Source of the DNA: Bacillota bacterium
Lineage (GTDB): Bacteria > Bacillota > Clostridia > Lachnospirales > Lachnospiraceae
Assembly: GCA_023415635.1 (NCBI GenBank)
Contig: JAEZJV010000008.1
Location: forward strand, 1 to 64,000
Direction of reading: 5' to 3'
DNA: 64,000 nucleotides
In this document: one piece after another, positions 1 to 8,602 of the stretch
Numbering within the stretch: position 1 is the stretch's first letter
Layout: every line of letters starts with the position of its first letter
Notes under the pieces: generated by a model
The model's database searches: none
Seen by the model: the letters and a program-made list of their open reading frames with translations, nothing else
What the model was told of the DNA's origin: nothing
Position numbers and translations under genes: made by a program

Positions 1-47
1 GCAGATTGGCGTTAAGATACGCCGGGAAAGAAGGGAGAGGTACGGTA

Positions 48-680
48 ATGACAGATAAAGTATTTGATAACAATCAAGTAAGTATTGCAGGAGAGGTAAT
101 CAGTGATTTTACGTTCAGCCATGATGTTTTTGGAGAAGGGTTTTATGTTCTTGAGGTAGTAGTTAGCAGGTTAAGTAATTCATATGACATGATTCCGGTC
201 ATGGTTTCAGAACGGCTGATTGATGTAAAACAGGATTATAAAGGAAAGTTTGTAGAGGTTATAGGGCAGTTCCGGTCCTATAATCGTCATGAGGAGAGTA
301 AGAATAAGCTGGTGTTGTCAGTATTTGCAAGAGAAATTAAGATGGTGGATGAGTTATCGGAGAATGCGAAGCCGAATCACATATTCTTGGATGGGTTCGT
401 ATGTAAGCCGCCGATTTATCGTAAAACTCCCCTTGGCAGGGAGATAGCGGATGTACTTTTGGCAGTGAACCGTCCTTATGGAAAATCAGATTATATCCCA
501 TGCATCTGCTGGGGACGAAATGCTAGATTTGCAGAAGGCTTTGCCGTTGGAGGTCATGTTCAGATCTGGGGAAGAATTCAAAGCAGGGAATACCAGAAAA
601 AGGTAAACGACATAGATTTTGAAAAACGAGTTGCCTATGAGGTTTCTGTAAGCAAATTGGAGTATCTGGAGGAATATTAA
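48..680 (+). CDS. Single-stranded DNA-binding-like protein with two OB-fold units
   Basis: The 210-residue protein looks like two SSB-type OB folds in tandem. Residues about 5-105 and 115-205 each show the beta-rich pattern, and the second contains the SSB-like stretch FAVGGHVQIWGRIQSREY. It has no acidic C-terminal tail like that of the replicative SSB, so it is probably an accessory SSB paralogue rather than the main one. The start at 48 is preferred over the TTG at 6 because AGGGAGAGG lies just upstream. A hairpin follows the stop. The family call is by sequence pattern only and the exact role is not known. Confidence 0.7.
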   Translation: MTDKVFDNNQVSIAGEVISDFTFSHDVFGEGFYVLEVVVSRLSNSYDMIPVMVSERLIDVKQDYKGKFVEVIGQFRSYNRHEESKNKLVLSVFAREIKMVDELSENAKPNHIFLDGFVCKPPIYRKTPLGREIADVLLAVNRPYGKSDYIPCICWGRNARFAEGFAVGGHVQIWGRIQSREYQKKVNDIDFEKRVAYEVSVSKLEYLEEY

Positions 681-692
681 TCATACATCTGT

Positions 693-735
693 CGGGTTCA
701 TGGATCTGGAGTATCGGAATCATGAACCCGTTTAT
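693..735 (+). terminator. Hairpin after the SSB-like gene
   Basis: A perfect 10-bp inverted repeat (693-702 CGGGTTCATG with 721-730 CATGAACCCG) is followed by TTTATAAT. The T tract is weak, but the position 12 bases after the stop fits a terminator. Confidence 0.65.
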
Positions 736-835
736 AATAGTAGGCTCATTGGTATAAAATCCCTATGGTTTTTCAGTAATAGTATAAGCTAATTAGGTAC
801 GATTTTAATTATTAAAGTAAACTGGTAAAAAAGCA

Positions 836-864
836 TTGACAATAAAATGGTATAGTGCTAAGAT
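836..864 (+). promoter_or_regulatory. Sigma-A promoter of the lysine riboswitch-dapAB unit
   Basis: TTGACA at 836-841 and TAAGAT at 859-864 are separated by 17 bases. The predicted start near 871 lies just upstream of the riboswitch aptamer. Confidence 0.7.
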
Positions 865-892
865 GTGCTTACAATTAATTAGAAAATGCATA

Positions 893-1066
893 TAGCTTAT
901 GGTAGAGGTGCATTGTTTATGAGTATTCTGCGGGATATGTCAGGCATAGAAGAACGCAGGGAAAGGAAACAATGCCGAAGTGGTAATTACCTGATTTATT
1001 ACTGCTGGGCATATGGTTAAGAGCCATATGACTGTCATCAATAACTTGATGGAGCGCTGCCTAAAG
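893..1066 (+). promoter_or_regulatory. Lysine riboswitch (L box) aptamer
   Basis: The region carries the conserved lysine-riboswitch core in order: GGTAGAGGTGC at 901-911, GCCGAAG at 974-980, CTGCTGGGC at 1002-1010, a short hairpin around ATATGGTTAAGAGCCATATG, then GACTGTCA at 1030 and the closing GGAGCGCTGCC. The closing stem pairs GGTAG with CTGCC. It lies between a sigma-A promoter and dapA, the usual target. In this family lysine binding favours termination, so dapAB should be shut down when lysine is plentiful. The match to the known B. subtilis lysC aptamer is by eye but extends over several separate conserved blocks. Confidence 0.92.
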
Positions 1067-1160
1067 AATATTTTATACTATCAGAGAGGATAGGCCATAG
1101 CTTGACTATCTGATAACCGATCCCGGTAATATGGGGATAAGGCAAAGTAATTCTTTAGTG

Positions 1161-1185
1161 TCGACTCTCGAGGTCGATTTTTTTT
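1161..1185 (+). terminator. Riboswitch expression-platform terminator
   Basis: TCGAC at 1161-1165 pairs with GTCGA at 1173-1177, with an inner CTC/GAG, followed by eight T residues. It sits between the aptamer and the dapA ribosome-binding site, as expected for transcriptional control by lysine. Confidence 0.85.
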
Positions 1186-1250
1186 CGCTAAAAATCATGG
1201 TTACCGGATCATACCTTTTAAGCATGCCAAGAAAACAGGAGGAATGAAAT

Positions 1251-2144
1251 ATGGCAGTATTTAAAGGCGCAGGTGTAGCAATTGTCACACCATTCACAAC
1301 GAACAATGAGGTCGATTTTGAAAGGCTTGGGGAGCTGATCGAGTTTCAGATAGCAGAGGGTACGGACAGTATCATCATATGCGGTACTACAGGAGAGGCT
1401 TCCACTCTGACACATGAAGAACACCTGGATTGCATCCGCTATACAGTAAATAAGGTTGCAGGGAGGGTTCCGGTTATAGCAGGAACAGGCTCCAATTCTA
1501 CCGATACGGCAATTTATTTATCTAAGGAGGCGGAAAGCTACGGTGCAGATGCTTTACTTTTAGTAACACCCTATTATAATAAGGCAACACAAAAGGGATT
1601 GATCGCACATTTTACCGAGGTGGCAAATTCTGTGAAGCTGCCGATTATACTTTACAATGTACCCGGACGTACCGGCTGTAATATTCTTCCCCAGACTGTT
1701 GCTGTACTAGTGAAGACTGTGGATAATATCGTCGGAATTAAAGAGGCTAGTGGAAATATTGCTCAGGTGGCTGAAATCATGCAGCTTACCGACGGTAAGA
1801 TCGATCTGTATTCCGGCTGTGATGAGATGATAGTTCCTGTCATGAGCCTTGGAGGTCTTGGTGTTATCTCCGTCCTATCCAATATAGCACCCAGGGAAAC
1901 ACATGATATGGCAATGAAATTTCTGGAGGGTGATGTGATAGGAAGCCGGGAGCTTCAATTAAAACTCCTTCCACTAATCAATGCCCTGTTCTGTGAGGTT
2001 AATCCTATTCCGGTAAAGAAGGCTGTCAACCTGATGGGCTATCAGGTAGGACATCTGAGAATGCCCTTGACTGAACTGGAGCCGGCTAACGCTGAGAGAT
2101 TACTGAAGGAGATGCAGGCAGTAGGGATTAAGACTATTATGTGA
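1251..2144 (+). CDS. dapA: 4-hydroxy-tetrahydrodipicolinate synthase
   Basis: This enzyme condenses pyruvate with aspartate semialdehyde, the first committed step of the diaminopimelate/lysine pathway. In spore formers the pathway also feeds dipicolinate. The 297-residue length is normal. GTTGE at 45-49, TPYYN at 106-110, catalytic Tyr135 (YNVPGR) and the Schiff-base lysine Lys164 in GIKEASGN are all present. AGGAGGAAT precedes the ATG. It is the first gene after the lysine riboswitch and is followed by dapB after 99 bases, so the two are probably one lysine-repressed operon. Confidence 0.97.
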   Translation: MAVFKGAGVAIVTPFTTNNEVDFERLGELIEFQIAEGTDSIIICGTTGEASTLTHEEHLDCIRYTVNKVAGRVPVIAGTGSNSTDTAIYLSKEAESYGADALLLVTPYYNKATQKGLIAHFTEVANSVKLPIILYNVPGRTGCNILPQTVAVLVKTVDNIVGIKEASGNIAQVAEIMQLTDGKIDLYSGCDEMIVPVMSLGGLGVISVLSNIAPRETHDMAMKFLEGDVIGSRELQLKLLPLINALFCEVNPIPVKKAVNLMGYQVGHLRMPLTELEPANAERLLKEMQAVGIKTIM

Positions 2145-2243
2145 TGAACTTGAAAAATAATTATTCTGATTGGATAAAGATACTATCTGTAGTTGAAACA
2201 TATCATAATAGTGAGAATATTATCATATTTTAGGAGGAAGCGT

Positions 2244-2999
2244 ATGACTAATATCATATTGCGGGGATGCAATGGTAAAATGGGGCAGGTTATTACGGAA
2301 ATGATTGATGCGGATGAAAATGCGGTGATTATAGCCGGTATCGACGTGACTCAGAGCCGAATTAATAAATATCCGGTATACCAGAGCTTTTCCCAATGTA
2401 ATGTAAAAGCAGATGTAATTATAGATTTTTCTGCACCGGTGAATCTGGAAGAGATGTTGAATTATGCTATTAGTCGTGATATCGGTATAGTATTATGTAC
2501 AACTGGGTTGGTCAAGGAGCAGCTTGTCCTCATAGACGAAGCCTCCCACCAGATACCGATCTTCCGGTCAGCCAATATGTCCATGGGAATTAATCTAATC
2601 ACGAAGCTGCTTCAGGAAGCGGCAGGAATTCTCGCTGAAGCAGGCTTTGATATAGAAATTGTAGAGCGCCATCACAATAAGAAGGTAGATGCTCCTTCAG
2701 GTACAGCATTATTATTGGCTGATGCCATGAATGAAGTACTGAATAATGAGTATCAGTATAAATATGACCGCTCTGAAGACCGCGTTGCAAGAAGCAGGAA
2801 AGAAATTGGTATTTCTGCAGTCCGCGGAGGAACCATTGTCGGAGAACATGAGGTGATATTTGCGGGAACGGATGAAGTGATTGAAATCAAGCATACTGCT
2901 TATTCAAAAGCGATTTTTGCCAAGGGTGCGGTACAGGCAGCAAAATATCTTGCCGGAAAGCCTGCCGGAAAGTACATGATGAGCGATCTGATGGGATAG
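2244..2999 (+). CDS. dapB: 4-hydroxy-tetrahydrodipicolinate reductase
   Basis: This NAD(P)H-dependent enzyme follows DapA in diaminopimelate, lysine and dipicolinate synthesis. The nucleotide-binding motif GCNGKMG is at residues 8-14 and the family signature ERHHNKKVDAPSGTA at about 141-155. I chose the ATG at 2244 (251 residues) over an in-frame upstream codon at 2193 because TAGGAGGAAG lies directly before it and the protein then begins in the Rossmann beta strand. It ends just before a strong terminator. Confidence 0.96.
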   Translation: MTNIILRGCNGKMGQVITEMIDADENAVIIAGIDVTQSRINKYPVYQSFSQCNVKADVIIDFSAPVNLEEMLNYAISRDIGIVLCTTGLVKEQLVLIDEASHQIPIFRSANMSMGINLITKLLQEAAGILAEAGFDIEIVERHHNKKVDAPSGTALLLADAMNEVLNNEYQYKYDRSEDRVARSRKEIGISAVRGGTIVGEHEVIFAGTDEVIEIKHTAYSKAIFAKGAVQAAKYLAGKPAGKYMMSDLMG

Positions 3000-3050
3000 C
3001 CCAGAGCTTGGAATGGCCCAGCAGTTATTTGAGGTATAAGAATAGAATTT

Positions 3051-3096
3051 GATCCCCCAGGGAAGTCAGCAGATACTTCCCCGGGGGATTTTCTTT
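3051..3096 (+). terminator. Terminator of dapAB
   Basis: A long GC-rich stem pairs 3051-3066 (GATCCCCCAGGGAAGT) with 3075-3090 (ACTTCCCCGGGGGATT), followed by TTTTCTTT. It closes the dapAB unit. Confidence 0.85.
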
Positions 3097-3241
3097 CCTA
3101 ATATTGTGTGATAAGAATAGCCATAATATAGAAAAATTATATAATTTGTTCACAAAATTTTCGTATTCTTATTGTATGATTGTTGTTATTGAGAACAAGG
3201 TTTGACCGATAAGGCAAACCACATGATAGGAGGAAGAGATT

Positions 3242-4315
3242 TTGATTGAGGTAAAAAATTTAGTAAAGCGTTACGGAAATTATACCGCAGTTGATCATTT
3301 ATCCTTTACCGTTGACAAAGGGCAGATTCTGGGCTTTTTAGGACCCAACGGTGCAGGTAAGACAACAACCATGAATATCATTACCGGATATATTTCCGCG
3401 ACTGAGGGAACGGTTACTGTAAATGGATTGGATGTATATGAGGAGCCGGAAGCAGTGAAAAAAATGATAGGTTACCTGCCGGAATTCCCGCCGCTATATC
3501 CGGACATGACTGTTTTGGAGTATTTAAACTTTGTAGCTGATTTAAAGAAGGTAGCAAAGAATGAGAAAAAGCAGATGATTGAAGAGATCATGGAATCTAC
3601 AATGATAACTCCTATGGCAGACCGACTGATAAAGCATCTGTCCAAGGGCTATAAACAGAGAGTTGGCCTTGCACAGGCAATTATGGGATATCCCGAATTG
3701 ATTATTCTGGATGAACCGACCGTAGGCCTGGATCCTAAGCAGATTATTGAAATCAGAGAGCTGATCAGGGAATTAAGTAAAAAGCATACGATCATCTTAA
3801 GCTCCCATATCATGCAGGAGGTAAGCGCGGTATGCGATACAATCATGATTATTGACCGAGGCAAACTGATTATCAGCGATAAACCGGAGAACTTAAGTGT
3901 ACGTATGGGTGCTACCGGGGGTATGAAGCTATCTGTTAAGGGTAATAAAACAAGCATCATCGAAGCATTAAAGAAGGTAAACCGTATCCGTAAAATCAAA
4001 GAAAATCCTCCTATGGAGGAAGGTGTGGTTGAACTTTCTGTATTCTGCGATGAGAAGGAGGACATCCGTGAAGAGGTATTTGGTGTTCTGGTGAAGGCAG
4101 GTATTACGATCCTGGAGATGCAGTCCCTTCGTATGAGTCTGGAGGATATCTTCCTCAAGGTTACCAATAAAGAAACACCGACACCGATTACCCGGGATAT
4201 ACCACCTGCTTTTGAAGATGAGGATGCCAATACTGCAGCCGTGCCTGAGGAGAGAAAGACTGCAGAGATGAGAGAACAGGAAGAGGAGGGAAGCTCTGAT
4301 GCTGGCAATTTATAA
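3242..4315 (+). CDS. ABC transporter ATPase, GldA/CcmA-like
   Basis: This is the ATPase of a four-gene exporter-like operon. Walker A GPNGAGKT lies at 34-41, the ABC signature LSKGYKQRVG near residue 135, and Walker B LIILDEPTVGLDP near 155. The 357-residue chain has a C-terminal extension ending in an acidic, charged tail. It starts with TTG at 3242, eight bases after ATAGGAGGA. The stop overlaps the next gene, implying translational coupling. The closest known arrangement is the gliding-motility-type Gld ABC set found in many non-gliding bacteria. The substrate is unknown. Confidence 0.9.
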   Translation: MIEVKNLVKRYGNYTAVDHLSFTVDKGQILGFLGPNGAGKTTTMNIITGYISATEGTVTVNGLDVYEEPEAVKKMIGYLPEFPPLYPDMTVLEYLNFVADLKKVAKNEKKQMIEEIMESTMITPMADRLIKHLSKGYKQRVGLAQAIMGYPELIILDEPTVGLDPKQIIEIRELIRELSKKHTIILSSHIMQEVSAVCDTIMIIDRGKLIISDKPENLSVRMGATGGMKLSVKGNKTSIIEALKKVNRIRKIKENPPMEEGVVELSVFCDEKEDIREEVFGVLVKAGITILEMQSLRMSLEDIFLKVTNKETPTPITRDIPPAFEDEDANTAAVPEERKTAEMREQEEEGSSDAGNL

Positions 4316-5162
4316 AAAAGAACTGAAAACCTATTTCACATCGATGATCGGGTATGTATTTCTGGCGGTATTCCTGATTATCGTAGGATTATATTTTGGA
4401 GTGTTAAATTTACTCCAGACATCAACAAAAATTGAATATACCTTATCCTCCGTTACCTTTTTATTTATTGTATCAGTACCGCTACTGACGATGAGGGTAT
4501 TAGCTGAAGAGAACAAGCAGAAGACGGACCAGCTACTGTATACTGCACCGATTACCGCAGGATCTATTGTCATGGGTAAATTCCTTGCCTTATTTTCCAT
4601 CTTAGGAATTGGGATGCTGGTTGTATGCACTTTTCCGCTGATCTTAAGCCTATATGGACAAATTAATATGGCTTCCGGTTATGCAGGCATCCTGGCCTTT
4701 ACTTTACTGGGAGCATCCTACTTATCTATTGGTCTGTTCATTTCCTCATTGACGGATAGTCAGGTTGTGGCAGCAGTTATTACTTATATTACCTTTGTCT
4801 TAACCTTATTCATGGATTCGATTGCGAGCATTGTTCCTAAGGACAATAGGACGGCTCTGTTCGTATTTGCAGCAATCATAGTAATTCTATGCGTGATCCT
4901 GTACCAGATGATAAAGAATTATGTTATTACCATTGGAGCAGGTATTATTTGCGAAGCGGTCCTTATAGCCCTTTATTTACTGAAGCCGACCTTATTTGAC
5001 GGCTCCCTGGTTAAGGTAATGAATTGGTTCTCGGTCATCGGTCGATATGATTCCTTCTACTATGGCGCCTTCAATGTGGCAGCACTTGTGTATTATGTCA
5101 GTGTTATAGTGCTGTTCATCTTCCTGACGACACAGGTAATCAAAAAGAAGAGATGGAGCTAA
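4299..5162 (+). CDS. ABC-2 type permease, GldF-like
   Basis: The 287-residue protein has about six hydrophobic membrane spans and the N-terminal pattern of ABC-2 permeases (YKKELKTYFTSMIGYVFLAV), followed by a conserved LAEENKQKTDQLLYTAPI segment. It overlaps the ATPase gene by 17 bases and is followed 18 bases later by the GldG-like gene. It most likely forms the membrane channel for the ATPase upstream. Confidence 0.88.
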   Translation: MLAIYKKELKTYFTSMIGYVFLAVFLIIVGLYFGVLNLLQTSTKIEYTLSSVTFLFIVSVPLLTMRVLAEENKQKTDQLLYTAPITAGSIVMGKFLALFSILGIGMLVVCTFPLILSLYGQINMASGYAGILAFTLLGASYLSIGLFISSLTDSQVVAAVITYITFVLTLFMDSIASIVPKDNRTALFVFAAIIVILCVILYQMIKNYVITIGAGIICEAVLIALYLLKPTLFDGSLVKVMNWFSVIGRYDSFYYGAFNVAALVYYVSVIVLFIFLTTQVIKKKRWS

Positions 5163-5180
5163 GGAAAGGAGAGCGAAGCA

Positions 5181-6635
5181 GTGGAAAATATGAATAGAAA
5201 TGAAGGAGAGAAGAGGAGCTTACCTGAAAAAATAAAAGCATCCTTTTCAGGAAGAAAGCTGAAGAGCGGAGCATATGTGTCTCTGATATCGGTAGTAGTT
5301 GTAGTCATCCTTCTGGTGGCAAATATGTTGGTTTCCTCACTAAAAATTGAGATAGATTTAAGCAGTCAGAATATGTATACGCTTACGGAGGAAACCGAGA
5401 AGCTGGTTGAGGGCTTAAAGGATGACATCACAGTATATTATATGGCACCTACAGGAAGTGAACTGGATCTGTTTACAAAGATCATCACAAAGTATGATAA
5501 CCTGTCTGATAAAATCACAATAGAATATAAGGATCCGGTTCTGTATCCGACCTTTGCTAAGGACTATACAGACAAAGAGATCAGCAATAACAGCTTGATT
5601 GTGGTTAATAACACCAATGGCAGGTCGAAATATATTCCTTACAATGATATGCTGGTCCAAGAAATGGATTACCAAACCTATTCTACCAATACAACAGGTG
5701 TGGACGTGGAGGGTGAACTTACTTCAGCTCTCCAGTACGTAACTACAGAGGATTTGCCTGTAATGTATGTGGTGGAGGGGCATGGAGAGACAGCACCGGG
5801 AGCGGTATTCAAGGAACTGACCTCCAAGATGAATGTTACGCTGGAGACGATCAATACACAGACTACAGAGAGTATTCCCGAGGATTGCAAGCTTTTATAC
5901 ATCAATGCTCCGACTGTGGATTTTTCTGATAACGAAGCAAAGATGATCAGGGACTATCTGAGTGGCGGCGGAAATATCCTTGCTACAGTCAATGATAAAA
6001 CCAATTCGCTTACGAATTATCAGGAACTTTTGGCTTATTACGGCATTAAAGTACAGGAGGGCATGATTGTAGAAGGGAATTCGGGCAATCATATTTCAGG
6101 TAATCCAATCTTGTTGATACCGAAGCTGGGAAGCAGTGACATCGTAAGCAGTGCACGTTCCTCTAATGTCCCGATTGTCATGTTCCAGGCCAAGGGTCTG
6201 ATGCAGACTGAATCCAAAAGAAGCACTTTACAGCTGGAATCCATCATGACAACCTCGGAAGCAGCATATTCCAAATTAGATGTGAAAACTTCTGTGGAGA
6301 AGGTTAGCGGTGATATAGACGGTCCGTTTGACCTTGGTATTTTGGCAACAGATACCTATAACGGTGCAGTTTCCCATCTGGCAGTATTTTCAACTCTATA
6401 TACCTTTGACGAGACAGCCTTATCCTATGAAAATTCCAGTTTACTAAGCGGTACCGTCAGCAAGCTTATAGGGGAAGGGACGGCATTATCCATTCCCACA
6501 AAGTCGCTGGGTGAAGGAACCATCTATCCTACGGCAAGGGAAGTAATCATTTGGGTAATTATAGTCCTATTCCTTGTACCTGTTGGGATTCTGGCAACCG
6601 GTATTACGGTTACCCTGAAGAGGAGGAAGAAGTAA
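5181..6635 (+). CDS. GldG-like ABC transport accessory protein
   Basis: The protein has one membrane span near residues 33-53, a large extracytoplasmic region (about 55-455) of the auxiliary ABC type, and a C-terminal span before an RRKK tail. This is the layout of the GldG family. A GTG start at 5181 follows AAGGAAAGGAGAG; an ATG three codons later is a possible alternative. The stop TAA overlaps the ATG of the next gene. It probably partners the permease and ATPase; the transported or processed substrate is not known. Confidence 0.8.
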   Translation: MENMNRNEGEKRSLPEKIKASFSGRKLKSGAYVSLISVVVVVILLVANMLVSSLKIEIDLSSQNMYTLTEETEKLVEGLKDDITVYYMAPTGSELDLFTKIITKYDNLSDKITIEYKDPVLYPTFAKDYTDKEISNNSLIVVNNTNGRSKYIPYNDMLVQEMDYQTYSTNTTGVDVEGELTSALQYVTTEDLPVMYVVEGHGETAPGAVFKELTSKMNVTLETINTQTTESIPEDCKLLYINAPTVDFSDNEAKMIRDYLSGGGNILATVNDKTNSLTNYQELLAYYGIKVQEGMIVEGNSGNHISGNPILLIPKLGSSDIVSSARSSNVPIVMFQAKGLMQTESKRSTLQLESIMTTSEAAYSKLDVKTSVEKVSGDIDGPFDLGILATDTYNGAVSHLAVFSTLYTFDETALSYENSSLLSGTVSKLIGEGTALSIPTKSLGEGTIYPTAREVIIWVIIVLFLVPVGILATGITVTLKRRKK

Positions 6636-8152
6636 TGGCAAAAAGAAAGAAAAGAAAATCGGTCACGCTGATTTTACTTCTTTTGGTATTAGCTGCCTTA
6701 ATTAGTCTATATTTCATAAATATTAACCGGGAAGTTAAGACAGAGGACAAAGCTGGGACGGATAGCATCCGGTTGGCAAAGCTTGAGGATACCACAAAAC
6801 TGACCAGCCTTCATTACCGTACAAAGGACACAGAAATGATTCTGATAAAGGATGGGGAGACCTGGAAGCTGGAGAATGAGCCGGAACGACCAATCAATCA
6901 GGATAAGGTAGCTGGTCTGATCAGATTAATCAGTGATATCAGTGCAGAACGTATAGTGACTGAGAAACCGGATAATCTGGCGGATTTCGGTCTAGCCGAG
7001 CCATCCGGATACCTTCAGGGAACCCTGGCTGACAAAACTACAGTCACACTGGAAATCGGAGCCATGGAACCCTCGAAAGGCGGTTACTATGCAATTGTAA
7101 ATGGGGACGGGAAGGTCTACCTGCTGGCTACCAACTATGGTTCAGGCTTTAAGTATACTGTTTCGAGCATGACGGTTGTGGCGGAAGCGCCTGACATTAC
7201 TGCAGACAGCATCTATCATATTGCGATTGATAACCGGGAGGGAGAAGATTTCGAAATTATCAAAAACAAAGAGCTGGGTCCCGGCAACGACGGCTCCGAT
7301 GTTTACGCCTGGCATATCCTGGAGCCATATAAGAAGGGGTATACTGCTGAATCCACCAAAGTGGCTACACTTATGGAAAATTACACAGGTTTTTCTTATG
7401 ACAGCTGCGTGGAGTATAATGCAGGGGATCTAAGCCTCTACGGTTTGGATAATCCGTTCTCTACCATCAATCTTTCTTATACCGCAGAGCGTACAGAAAA
7501 GTTAGCAAAGCCCGAGAAGGATCCTAAGACTGGTAAAGAGATTACAGAAAAAACTTATCAGGAGCCTAAGGAATATAAGCTGAGCATCGGCAATCTGGAC
7601 GATACCGGTAATTATTATATTATGGAAGCAGGTTCCAAGGCGGTCTATACCATGGCTGCTGATTCCGTCAGTAAGATGCTGACCGTGGACCCCTTCAGTG
7701 TTCTTAATCCGTTTATCAACATTCCGAATATCAATAATGTGGATCAGATTGATATCACGGTTGATGGAACTGCTTATCAGGTCAGGATTGAGCATAAGAC
7801 GGTAAAGGATGAAGACGGAAAGGAAACAATACAGAATACCTATTATTTTAACGGAACAAAGGCAAATGAAAAGAGCTTCACTGGCCTTTATCAGGCTTTG
7901 GTTGGAGCAAAGTATGATACTGTAATCAAGGAAGAGGTAAATACCAAGGTTGCGCCTCATCTGACAGTCAGCTATCAGCTGAACAATCCTGCCAAAACAG
8001 TAGTCGGGGCGTCCTTCCTGCCGTATGATCAAAGCTTTTATCTGATCGACACGAATGGTGAGATTAAGTTCTTTGCAGATAAGAGGAGAATAGATGATAT
8101 TGTAAAGAAGCTAGTAGAATATGATCCGACGAAGGAACCCGCCGAGGAATAG
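6635..8152 (+). CDS. DUF4340 domain lipo-/membrane-anchored protein
   Basis: The 505-residue protein begins with a basic segment and one membrane span (residues 6-27), followed by a long extracytoplasmic part with repeated WKLENEP- and FGL-type segments typical of DUF4340. This family is commonly encoded directly after GldG-like genes. The ATG at 6635 shares a base with the upstream stop and is preceded by AGAGGAGGAAG, so the upstream in-frame codon at 6551 is rejected. Its biochemical role is unknown; the operon position suggests a structural part of the exporter. Confidence 0.8.
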   Translation: MAKRKKRKSVTLILLLLVLAALISLYFININREVKTEDKAGTDSIRLAKLEDTTKLTSLHYRTKDTEMILIKDGETWKLENEPERPINQDKVAGLIRLISDISAERIVTEKPDNLADFGLAEPSGYLQGTLADKTTVTLEIGAMEPSKGGYYAIVNGDGKVYLLATNYGSGFKYTVSSMTVVAEAPDITADSIYHIAIDNREGEDFEIIKNKELGPGNDGSDVYAWHILEPYKKGYTAESTKVATLMENYTGFSYDSCVEYNAGDLSLYGLDNPFSTINLSYTAERTEKLAKPEKDPKTGKEITEKTYQEPKEYKLSIGNLDDTGNYYIMEAGSKAVYTMAADSVSKMLTVDPFSVLNPFINIPNINNVDQIDITVDGTAYQVRIEHKTVKDEDGKETIQNTYYFNGTKANEKSFTGLYQALVGAKYDTVIKEEVNTKVAPHLTVSYQLNNPAKTVVGASFLPYDQSFYLIDTNGEIKFFADKRRIDDIVKKLVEYDPTKEPAEE

Positions 8153-8183
8153 CAGGGAATAGAATTGTTTTAAATAGCTATAT

Positions 8184-8384
8184 AAGAAAGAGAACGGACT
8201 AGGAATCCCATACCTGATAGGTTTGTAATTCTACAATCAGGTTCACATGTGCGCTCGATTAGGTGTAAGCAAGCTTGTATATGCTCCTTATACTTACGCG
8301 CATAATTAGCTCATTGGGAGACACACTTCTGAACTTGTGTGTCTCCAACGAGTGTGAGAGGGAAGCCGGTTCGTTCTCTTTCTA
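8184..8384 (+). ncRNA. Candidate structured RNA with a closed multi-stem junction
   Basis: The 450 bases between the DUF4340 and SpoIID genes hold no plausible gene but many nested inverted repeats. An outer stem pairs 8186-8200 with 8368-8382 (11 perfect base pairs plus four including G-U). Inside it are three separate hairpins: 8212-8218 with 8236-8242 (ACCTGAT/ATCAGGT); 8248-8254 with 8298-8304, continuing as 8265-8269 with 8293-8297; and 8310-8326 with 8337-8352 (GGAGACACAC/GTGTGTCTCC core). A closed junction with several arms is typical of a functional RNA. I recognise no known family. A transposon-derived inverted-repeat element is the main alternative. Confidence 0.45.
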
Positions 8385-8400
8385 TGCGCTGCGCCCTTTG

Positions 8401-8480
8401 ATATATAGATCCTATATACAAGCTGAGAATTCCAAGCTGCTTTAGCTCTAAAGCTCAAAGCAGCTTGGAATTCTGATATA
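8401..8480. repeat. Perfect 18-bp inverted repeat and adjoining small hairpin
   Basis: The 18 bases at 8426-8443 pair without mismatch with 8457-8474, and the loop contains a further AGCT/AGCT pairing. A 7-bp hairpin (TATATAG/CTATATA) lies just before it at 8402-8418. There is no T tract on the plus strand, so it is not a standard terminator for the upstream operon. It may be part of the same structured element as 8184-8384 or a barrier between transcription units. Confidence 0.7.
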
Positions 8481-8602
8481 GAAAAAGAACTGGAAAGATA
8501 TACTATCTTGTACGAATATTACTCACATTGACACAATATATTAGCATATGGGATAATAAAATTATATCAATAGGTTAATCGGGGCCTGGAACAGGAGCAG
8601 CA

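Noticed and set aside
3649..4308. Long 219-codon minus-strand frame inside the ABC ATPase gene
   Set aside because: It is antisense to a well-recognised ATPase with Walker motifs, and its sequence is serine-rich low-quality translation.
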